A program made the position numbers and the translations under genes. Shown one piece after another: positions 53,715-62,400 of a stretch of DNA of 64,000 bases. Numbering within the stretch: the first letter of the stretch is position 1; each line of letters opens with the position of its first letter. The notes beneath the pieces are model-generated. The model worked only from the letters and a program-made list of their open reading frames with translations, did not search any database and was not told where the DNA came from. Source of the DNA: Bifidobacterium sp. ESL0745 (GTDB lineage: Bacteria > Actinomycetota > Actinomycetes > Actinomycetales > Bifidobacteriaceae); contig NZ_JAQTHX010000002.1 in NCBI RefSeq assembly GCF_029433335.1, positions 1-64,000 of the forward strand. Direction: 5' to 3'.

Positions 53715-54049
53715 AGTATGCACTCCTTGCATAATTTATTATTATTTGCACGACTAAGCACTCTGCCTGCCGTGCGTAGAAATTGGCTCTTGATCTAAAG
53801 GGATTTTGTCCCGTTGTTCGTCCATTGTAACGCCGGTCACAGCGCGAACCGCGCCGCCGTCCAATAATCGAACAGATAATTCTTAAAGATTGAGACGGGA
53901 CGAATCCCGAATCAACAGCCATTCCCAAATCTATATTTTAATTTTTAATTATTAATATTCAGTTATAAAGATACTTTTAATGAACGATGACCCATCGTTT
54001 GACTGCCCATATATAAGGGCTGCCGACGAAAGCCTGACAAAACCAAGCC
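53715..54049. other. ilvC upstream region
   Basis: About 335 bp, AT-rich at 53735-53750 and 53925-53960. A GCACG/CGTGC inverted pair spans 53749-53777 in the ilvC 5' leader. A minus-strand TACAAT occurs near 53822-53827 as a possible -10. No gene seen. Confidence 0.4.
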
Positions 54050-54066
54050 GCAGGACAAGCGGCAGC
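54050..54066 (-). terminator. Short terminator after the MHS transporter gene
   Basis: On the minus strand GCCGC-TTGTCCT-GCGGC is followed by TTGGTTTTG, just beyond the stop at 54076. Confidence 0.55.
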
Positions 54067-54075
54067 CCGGCGCAA

Positions 54076-55458
54076 TCACGCGGTGAAGTCGGTGTCCTTG
54101 GTCTCCTTGCAGGTGAGCAGGGCGACCAGGCAGCACAACGCCATCACGGCCATGTAGAGGCCGACGGAACGCACACCCCAATGGGAGGAAAGCCAGGTGG
54201 CGATGGTCGGGACGAAAGCCGCGCCGACGATGGCGGCGAGGTTGTAGCCCAGGCCGGAGCCGGAGTAGCGGACGTTGGCGCTGAAGAGCTCAGGCAGGAT
54301 CGCGCCGACGGGGCCGAACGCGATACCCATCAGGGCGAAGCCGACGCACAGGAAGACCATGATCTCCACGAAGTTGCGGTGGCTCATCAACAGGTACGGG
54401 AAGCAGAACGAGAACACGACCAGCGCGATTGACGAGAACATCAGCACACGGCGACGGCCAAGCTTGTCGGCGTAGACGCAGGAGAGCACGATGAACACGG
54501 CGAAGACGCAGATGCCGGCCATCAGCATCAGCAGGTACTCGCGGTTGGTGAAGCCGAGGCCGCCGCCGCCTTCGGCCTTGGTCTTGGTGCCCCAAGCGAG
54601 CGACCAGGTGGCCAGCGTGTAGAAGAGGGTGTAGGTGACCGCGACGATGAACGTGGCCTGCAGGACCTGGCGCCAGCTGGTGCGGAAGACTTCCTTGAGC
54701 GGCGACTTCACGGTCTTCTTCTGCTCTTGGGCGAGGCGGAAGATCGGGGTCTCCTCCATGTGGACGCGCACGACCAGGCCGACCACGACGAGCACGATGG
54801 AGAGCAGGAACGGCACGCGCCAGCCCCAAGCGAGCATCTGCGCCGGAGTGCAGAAGGACTCAAGCAAAAAGTAGGTGCCGTTGGAGAGGAAGAAGCCGAT
54901 CGGGGCACCGAGCTCCGGGAAGGAGCCGTAGAGCGCACGCTTGTTGGCCGGGGCGTTTTCCGTGGCGACCAGCGCCGCGCCGGACCATTCCCCGCCGAGG
55001 CCGATGCCTTGGATGAAGCGGCAAAGGCAGAGCACGACGACCGCGAGCAGGCCCCACTGGCTATACGTCGGCAGGCAGCCGATGAGGAAGGTGGACAGGC
55101 CCATGGTCAGAAGGCTGACGACCAGCGTGGTCTTACGGCCCATCTTGTCGCCGTAATGGCCGAAAATCAGCGAGCCAAGCGGGCGGGCGATGAAGGCGAT
55201 GGCGAAAGTCAGGAGGCTGACAAGCAGTGCGACGGTGGGGTTGGTCTTGTCCGAGAAGAAAATCTTCGGAAAATAGTTGGCCGAGGCGGTGCCGTAGGCG
55301 TAGAAATCGTAGAATTCAATGGCCGTGCCGACCATCGAGGCGGCGATGACGGTACCGACCGAATCGTGCGCCATGTCCTGAAGTTTTGCCTTGCGTACGG
55401 CTGCCGCAGTGCTGTCGCTGCCGCTGCCGTTCCCAGTCGCTGTGTCGACTGATGTCAT
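54076..55458 (-). CDS. MHS-family MFS transporter
   Basis: This 460-residue membrane protein has 12 helices and the MHS core: ASMVGTAIEFYDFYAYGTASANYFPKIFF near residue 42, FGHYGDKMGRKTTLV in the loop after helix 2, RFIQGIGLGGEWSGAALVATENAP and the C-terminal FGPVGAILPELFSANVRYSGSGLGYN. The likely role is proton-linked import of a small organic acid or related metabolite; the substrate is unknown. ATG 55458 follows GGAGGAG by six bases. Its upstream region is unusually complex: tandem 14-bp repeats, a 16-bp palindrome and a leader peptide with attenuator-like hairpins. A decayed relative lies at 8736-9042. Confidence 0.9.
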   Translation of the reverse strand: MTSVDTATGNGSGSDSTAAAVRKAKLQDMAHDSVGTVIAASMVGTAIEFYDFYAYGTASANYFPKIFFSDKTNPTVALLVSLLTFAIAFIARPLGSLIFGHYGDKMGRKTTLVVSLLTMGLSTFLIGCLPTYSQWGLLAVVVLCLCRFIQGIGLGGEWSGAALVATENAPANKRALYGSFPELGAPIGFFLSNGTYFLLESFCTPAQMLAWGWRVPFLLSIVLVVVGLVVRVHMEETPIFRLAQEQKKTVKSPLKEVFRTSWRQVLQATFIVAVTYTLFYTLATWSLAWGTKTKAEGGGGLGFTNREYLLMLMAGICVFAVFIVLSCVYADKLGRRRVLMFSSIALVVFSFCFPYLLMSHRNFVEIMVFLCVGFALMGIAFGPVGAILPELFSANVRYSGSGLGYNLAAIVGAAFVPTIATWLSSHWGVRSVGLYMAVMALCCLVALLTCKETKDTDFTA

Positions 55459-55680
55459 AATGTTCTCCTCCGGTACGTTTGTATTGCCGTACCGATACTG
55501 CTTTGCTTTAAGGCCTGCTGCGCGATGCTCACAACCTGCCGCTTGCCGCTTCGCCGTCCCGCGTTCTGTCCGCTCGCGCTGTCCGCCTGTCCACTTGCGG
55601 GCCGCGCGAACCGTGTATGACACAACGGAGAACCGATGTCGTTCGCCGTTTTGCTTGAAGCCGTATGCCATTCGGTTTGA

Positions 55681-55722
55681 GTTTCGCGTTTTCGGTTTCG
55701 CGTTTTCGGTTTCGCGTTTTCG
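55681..55722. repeat. Three tandem 14-bp repeats
   Basis: GTTTCGCGTTTTCG is repeated exactly three times (55681, 55695, 55709) with a partial copy after. It lies 220-265 bp upstream of the MHS transporter start. TATCCGGTT also occurs twice (55736, 55761). Confidence 0.85.
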
Positions 55723-55777
55723 GTTTTGGTTTGATTATCCGGTTATTGAGTCGTTCTCACTATCCGGTTTACGGAAT

Positions 55778-55793
55778 AGTTCGTGCACGAACT
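55778..55793. promoter_or_regulatory. Perfect 16-bp palindrome
   Basis: AGTTCGTGCACGAACT is fully self-complementary and lies between the attenuator-like terminator and the transporter gene. This is the form of an operator for a dimeric regulator. Confidence 0.65.
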
Positions 55794-55836
55794 TGCGGCA
55801 CTACCACGGTGACCTTTTGGGGCGCAATAACAAAAT

Positions 55837-55862
55837 GAGCCCTGCCATTTCTTGCAGGGCTC
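55837..55862 (-). terminator. Attenuator-like terminator in the MHS transporter leader
   Basis: On the minus strand GAGCCCTGC (55862-55854) pairs perfectly with GCAGGGCTC (55845-55837) and is followed by ATTTTGTT. Each arm can also pair with one of two upstream segments (55956-55943 and 55936-55925), giving mutually exclusive folds. Confidence 0.7.
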
Positions 55863-55969
55863 AGAAGCTATACGCCGGATATTTCTTGTGAATATCGTTA
55901 TTCGTCCGATTGGACGATCCGCTTGCTTGCCCTGCCTTCATTGGCGGGGCTCAAGCTGAATGTCAAAAA

Positions 55970-56041
55970 TCAGGCCGCCAACGAAGACGGGCTAATAATT
56001 CGTGCAGATTCAGCGTTAAGACTCATCAATCCGTTCTTCAT
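55970..56041 (-). CDS. 23-residue leader peptide
   Basis: The ATG at 56041 follows AAAGGAGG by five bases, one of the strongest ribosome sites in the window. The frame is 23 codons (beginning MKNGLMSLN, ending SPSSLAA) and includes tandem Ile codons ATT ATT. It stops 14 bases before a set of competing hairpins that ends in a terminator. The arrangement matches amino-acid attenuators, although the controlling amino acid is not obvious. The next gene on this strand is the MHS transporter 510 bp downstream. Confidence 0.6.
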   Translation of the reverse strand: MKNGLMSLNAESARIISPSSLAA

Positions 56042-56352
56042 GGCGTCCTCCTTTCAACATCTACCAAGTTCTATCGGGTTCGTGACCCGTTAATCAGGTA
56101 CCATAGGCGCGCCTTTGCTCCAGCACACCCCGGTATCTCATTATTCGGACAGTAAAGCCACCAGCCATCACAACAAACGTTGGAATATCAGCCAAACGTG
56201 CATCCAACATAAGTACAAAAACATCTGCTATGCGGCATAAAGGCTATTTAAAATGTCACGAAATTAATCCGAACCCGACACTGTCGTTGTAATCCAAGGT
56301 CATTTTCCCAAAGCATATGTCTTGACTCTGACCCAACGCAGACGAAACGCAA
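56042..56352. other. Region upstream of the leader peptide
   Basis: About 310 bp with a small CGGGT/ACCCG inverted repeat (56075-56089), a GGCGCGCC palindrome near 56107 and no gene. It should contain the promoter of the leader transcript on the minus strand. Confidence 0.4.
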
Positions 56353-56386
56353 AAGGCCGGGTACGAATCGAATCGCACCCGACCTT
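56353..56386 (-). terminator. Terminator of the giant surface-protein gene
   Basis: AAGGCCGGGTACGA (56353-56366) pairs with TCGCACCCGACCTT (56373-56386) with two G-U/A-C positions. The minus-strand reading ends in TTTTGCG just after the stop at 56406. Confidence 0.8.
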
Positions 56387-56405
56387 AAGCCTCAACCCTC
56401 ACCTA

Positions 56406-59400
56406 TCAGGCGGGAATCGTGCCGCCTTGCGAATTGCCACCATCCTTGTTTTCGGAATCCGAGGAATCGTCGGAAGCCCCGTCACGCTCATCGCCGCTGG
56501 TCGAACGACGACGCATATAAAGGATGGTGCCGCCGCCGATCAGAAGGATGATGATCAGGACAACGATACCGGTTACCGCAGCACCGGTTGTAGCCATTCT
56601 GCCGCTAGCCGCACCTGACGAAAGACCGTCCGCAAGACCAGCGGAAGTCCCGAAACCAAGGCTGCCGCCGTTGGCCCCGTTAGAGGATCCGCCGCCCAAA
56701 CCGACGGCACCGCCGCCAAGAACCCCGCCTCCGGGGAAGCCGCCCAAAATCCCTGTTCCGGGAAGCTTGTTGCGGAAGACGTTGGTGATGGTCACCTTGT
56801 TCTTGTCCGCAGATTGAACAACCGTCACCTCGCCGTTCGCCGGGTCGATCGAGGTGGAATCTGCGCCGGACGAATCGGTCTGCACGACCGTGCAGTGCGC
56901 GCCGAGCAGGATGTCGCCCAACGTCGTGCTGTAGCTGTTCGCCTCGCTCAAGGTAAAGCTGCCGTTGTCGCCCAAGTCGATTGTGGTCGGCTTGCCGTCA
57001 CGCTGATAGGTGCAGGTGACCTTGACCTTGAATGGGCCCTTGCCACGCGAACCGAGGGCGCTTTCATCGCCGGTACGGTTGACGACAATCGGAACCTGGC
57101 CTACGTCGTACCTGTCGGTTGCGACGACAGTGACGTTGCTCAGACCGTTGACCAAGATCGGGATACCGGGCTTGGAACCGTTTACGTTCCCGGCAGCCGC
57201 AGCTTCCGCTTGTGCCACGCTGGCGATGGTGATCTTGCCGTTTGCGGGCTCGAACGTGTGCTTTGTGGCACCGGAATCGGTGACCTGACGCACGGTGCAC
57301 TGCGTGCCCGCCGGGAAGACGCCGAAGCTCTTGCTGCCGCTGCCGCTGATGCCGAACTGCTCATTGAGCAGCTGCTGGCCGCGGTAATCGCAGACCGCCT
57401 CGTACTTGACCGGAGCCGTACCATAGCGAGAAGCACCGTCGCCGGAAACCTCACGGTTAACGCTGAACGTGCCGGCATCGTAGTGGTTGGCCACGGTGGT
57501 GGCCACAACCTTGGCAAGGTCAGTGGCGCTGCCGTCGCCGACCTTGACGCTGGCGGTGCCGTCGGCATTCGCGGTGACGTTATCACCGGTGAACACCGTC
57601 TTGTCGGCCGCCGAAGGATCGGTTTCGGTGATGGTGCAGGTCGAATTGGCCGGAATCGTGTCGGCCGGCGCCTTCCACGTCTCGCCGTCGCTCAACGTGA
57701 AGGAAGCGCTTTCGTCATTGCCCGCGCCGAAACGAACCGTCTGGCCATCGCTCGTCTTGCAGACCGCCTTGAAGTTGAACGGACCGAAGCTGCCCTTGGT
57801 GGCTTTGGTGTCGACCTTCTTGGTAACACTCAAGTCGGAGTAGCGGTAGACGTTGGAAATCCGCGCAGATTGAGCCGCGACCACGGCATTGGTGGGATTA
57901 TTGGCACCGTTCAGAGTGTCAGAAGTGACAATATTCATCGTATCGGAATCAGAGGTGTTGTTGTCACCGTTCACGCTCACGGAACGCCCGGCCTCGCCGA
58001 ACTGGCCAAGCTCGCCGTCCTCGGAAACGGTGCAAACGGTATTGCCCTCCCCTGTGCCATCAAGGCTCAACGGAATATTCGCAAGCCTGCCGGCAGCGTA
58101 CGTGCCGTCGGACTGTTTGTTGAGCGTGATGAGACCATGGCTTTGGCCAGCAAACAGCATCGCATCGCCATCTGCGCTTCTGCAGGAAACGGACGCACGG
58201 ACCTGCTGCGGGCTATACGCGCTCGCTGCGGGACCGGAAACGACCTTGGACGCCAGAAGCGAACCGGTTTCGATACGCGTGCCGAAACGTGACGGCGCCG
58301 CAGGATGCATGCTGCCGTCGAGCGCAGTATAGAGGATACCGAACTGGTCCCACACCTCCTGCACACCGGCCGCCTGGTCGAACGAGACCGGGACCGACGG
58401 GTCGGAATCGTCATCGTGCGGACCGACGGAAGATGCGGGGGTGTTCTTCGAGGTGTACGTGACGTCCGCACCTTCGCCGGGTCGCAATGTCGTGCTGGAT
58501 GTAGTCGAGAAGTCAAGGGTCACACGAAGTCCGGTGACCTTTGACCAATCCGTGACGGCGCTGCCGGGAACCCAAGTCGAGACCGAACACGCCTCGTTGG
58601 CAGGACTGGTTGAGATGCCAGGCAAAGTACTCCAAGTGCCTACGCAAGGTGATTTATCGACGGAGGCCTCGATCGTTTCGGTTGTGCCTGCCGGCGCGCC
58701 CACGACCTTCGGGGCTTCGGTCAGTTCGGCATGATAGGTCGAACCGCGATAATCGCTGCTGGCCACGATGCTCTTGTCGTTCTTGGCAGGCAACTGTTCG
58801 AAGAACTGCACCTTTTTAACCGCCGTGGTACCGGCGTTGACCATGTGCAGCACCCAATCGTCCTTGCCGCCGACAGCGGTATTGGCACGGCACGGCGAGC
58901 GATAATAGCTCTTGCCGTCAAGCGCGGTGAGCGTCGGATTGCAGGTCTGGGTGCTGTCGAGCGTGTTGATCGCGCCCGGCATGCTGCCCTTGACACCGCC
59001 GACGATGTAGATGTTTTCACCGGTGGATGGCGTGACGAAAGCGGTTACTGTGCCGCCCACGGTATTGGTACCATCCATAACCGGTGTCACCAGAGCGGAA
59101 CCACCCGGGGCGGTTGCGACCGCGCTCAGATGCTGTTCGGTGTTGACGGTGACAGGGAGGCTGACATTGCTTCCAGCCACAGCACCGGGCTCGACTTCCA
59201 ACCAAACAACGAATTTGGCAACCTCGCCGGGCAACATCCGGTTCTTGCCGGACGGCCAGGTGAGCACGACCTTGCTCGGGTCGCTCGAATCAAGCGTTGG
59301 CGTGTCCTTGAGTTCGCCGGAATTGGGCGCGCCGCCCACGGTTCCGGGCGTAAAGGTCATCGGGTGGGACGGGTCTCCGGCACCGCCTTGGCCGGTATAG

Positions 59401-62400
59401 CGCAGCTGCGCAGGCAAATCGGCGGTCACCTTGCTGATATTAAGGTAACCGGTTCCGGTATTGGCGATGGTGACCTCCCAAGGCACCATCTGGCCGACGT
59501 TGACCGAGGGGTTGCCGGAGTTGGCGACCTCATCCAAACCAAGCTGAGCCGTGCCCAATCCCCAAGACAGCAACGCGCTAGCGTCGGAAGAAGCGGTCTG
59601 GTCGGGGTTGACGTCATCGTTCAGGTTGCTTTCCACCTGCGAGGAAACCGCATTGGGCTCGCTGCCGGGGTAGACGACCTTCTGCGTATCGTCGCCACGC
59701 ACGGTTGCGCGCTGGGCCACCTGATATTGGATATGTGCATCCCATCTAACATCCAGAGAATTCGTGAACAGCTGCGGATCGCCGGTGCCGTCAGGGTTGG
59801 TGAAAACAAAGCGCAGGCCCTGAATATCGTTGTATTGCGCCGGCGTTACCGGCATGGCATATGCGGAGCTCCCACCGGGCAGCTGCGCCTGCTCGTCGCC
59901 GTCCTTCCAACCAAGCGCACCACCGGGGCCGAACGGGCCGTAGACGCCGATCTTCACTTTGGTGGCACCACTTGGGAAAGTGAGCTGCGAAAGGCCGGTG
60001 AAATTGAAGTTCTTCCAGAAGTTGCCAGTCTTGGTGACGCTGCCGTTTTTGCCTTGGCCGTCCGGCCAGCTGGTAAGCGTCACCTTGGTGGGCGAAAGCG
60101 AAGAATTGTTGCCTGCATTCGCGCTCGACGCATCCATTTTCACCGTTTGCGGTGCACCCGGATTGACATTGATCAGGTTGTTCGGGGCAATGTTCTCATA
60201 GATGACAGTCTGCAGTTCTCCAGTGCGATAATTCATAACGCTTCGGATAAACTTGGTGGGCTGGTCATCCGGAGCACTGTCCGTAATCGGCGCATAGATC
60301 TGCACCGTGGCACGGTTTGTCTCGTTGAACAACGGAGCCGATGGCACAAACGGCTGGTTGGTTGAACGCAGCGTATCACGCACACGTGTCGTCAGCTTCA
60401 GATGCACGTAGTTGCCTTTGACCAACGTCGGGCCATTGATTTCCGGGTTGGAGGAACCTTGGAACGTGACCGAAACCGCGACGACGTCGGCAAGCTGGGC
60501 TTCTGTCAAGGCGTTGGCCTGTGCCGCCGTCGTGATCGTCGGGTCGACGGTGAATGTTCCCATGCCGGTCGCATAGTTCGTCGGCGTGTAACGCAGAATA
60601 TGGACAGTCGAATCGGCAAGCGAGACCTGGCTGGGATCATCCGAGCTGATCACGATGTGGGTCAGCGTCTGTCGATTGAACATGTTGGGCATCGAAGAAG
60701 CGGAATCAAGCTTGCCGGTGCCGATATCGGAAACATTGGCGGCAGTGAACGGATTCTCCTTCGCCGCTATCGACGTGTTCGCCGTATAGCAACCATTCTG
60801 ATTACTCGTATCACATTCTGACGGTGTAGTGATACGCAGATACGACGCACGGTTAGCTGAATCATTGGTTGCGGAAATATCGTAAATAGGCATCGGATAG
60901 GAACTCGTCGGAGCGGAAACACCGTGCGGCGGCACCAAAAAGTTAAATGTCCCGTCATTACCCGGATTCAGGGCCGCCTTATAGTCGACGATATTGAGTT
61001 TGGCGCCGTTCATTCCGATATATTTCGTCGTATGCGGATGCGCAGGATCCGCCGCCGTCGCCCTTTCGGACTCTAGCCTGACGTTCTGCGGCTGAGGGTG
61101 ACTCGTGTCGCCATTATGCAGCACGCTGCCGGTGACGAACGTACTGCCGCCACGCTTCTTGTCCCGCAACTGCCAGTTCGCCGCGAAATCGCGCGTTTGC
61201 GCCGCAGCCACTACGCCCGAACCGGGCTGGGGAACGTAGGGCTTGCCGGCAGCGATGTCCGCACTTCGAGCGGCATCGTCAGGTTCGACGGTGATCTCGA
61301 GGCCGGTCAGATCCCCGGCATCACCTGTCGGCACCGTATAGCCTTTGAAAGATCTGTCTGAATTCTGCCAATTGCCGCCAGGGGCCGGAACAACGGACCA
61401 CGTACCGGTAGACCAGGTGGCGCCTGCACGGTAGACCCGAACTTGCGTGATCTTGTCGTATTTAAGGTACCAACCGTTGGTGTAAGGCGTGTCGGACGCG
61501 GCAATGGGGTTGATGGAAAGCAGATCGAACACGTCGTTCCACATATCGTTATGCGCACCAGCATCCGCGTAATCGCTTACGTCGCCGGATTGCTTGAGCG
61601 TCACCGAGGTCATATCCCCGTCGATGCCCCACTTGAGGTGCGAAGTGACTTTCTTTCCGGACAGGGACGGCGCGGAACTCATCGCGGCATCGGAAGCGTC
61701 CGGATCGGTGAACGTCGCGCTGATCCAATCATTGACTTGGTAGAAATCGTCCCCGGGCGGAAGTTCCGGATTGTGGAACGAGAGGACGCCGACCGTGTTC
61801 TGGTTGGTCGGATCCGCATCAAGCGCGTTGCTGTCTACCTGATAACCCTCGTCGGTTTTGCCCGACGCGGCGAGGCTGGTGGTGTTGCCGCAGGTGTATT
61901 TCGTCGGTTTCTGAGGACCGGAAGTGTCAAGTTCGTCGGTCGCGCCGGACCCATCGCGCTTTGCTGCACGGGCGGTAAAGCTGACGTACTGCGAAATCGC
62001 GGTGCTGCCCGTAAATGCGGTGCTGCCGGGGTCCGATTCGAGCTTGAACCGGATGCCCGTCACCTGATCCGGGGTCGCGCCGGAATGGGCGGTGTCGAGT
62101 TTGGTTTTGAGGTCGGCGGCATTGAGGCTATAGATATAACTTGCGGTTTGCGAGGCTTTGCTATCAAGCTCGACCCAACCCACACCCGGAAGATTGACGC
62201 TTATGGTCAGTTTGGTATGCGCCGGAATCGGCGTGGACTCGATGGCGTTGAGGTCGAAGGCGTTCCAGAAATTATTGGCATCGGCGCCGGAGGCACCTTC
62301 ATGAATCGTGCCATTGGCATCGATGCTCTTGTCAGCCCAGGAATCCTCGACGGTGACGGTATTGGGCTGCAGGTAATCGGTACTGGCTCCGGTGGTTTCC

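Noticed and set aside
56353..56386. tRNA-like arm
   Set aside because: The sequence forms one long simple stem with a small loop, without other tRNA arms. It is a terminator.
56814..60365. Plus-strand open frames of about 490 and 540 codons opposite the giant surface protein
   Set aside because: Reverse-strand readings of a repetitive high-GC coding region, without ribosome sites or domains.
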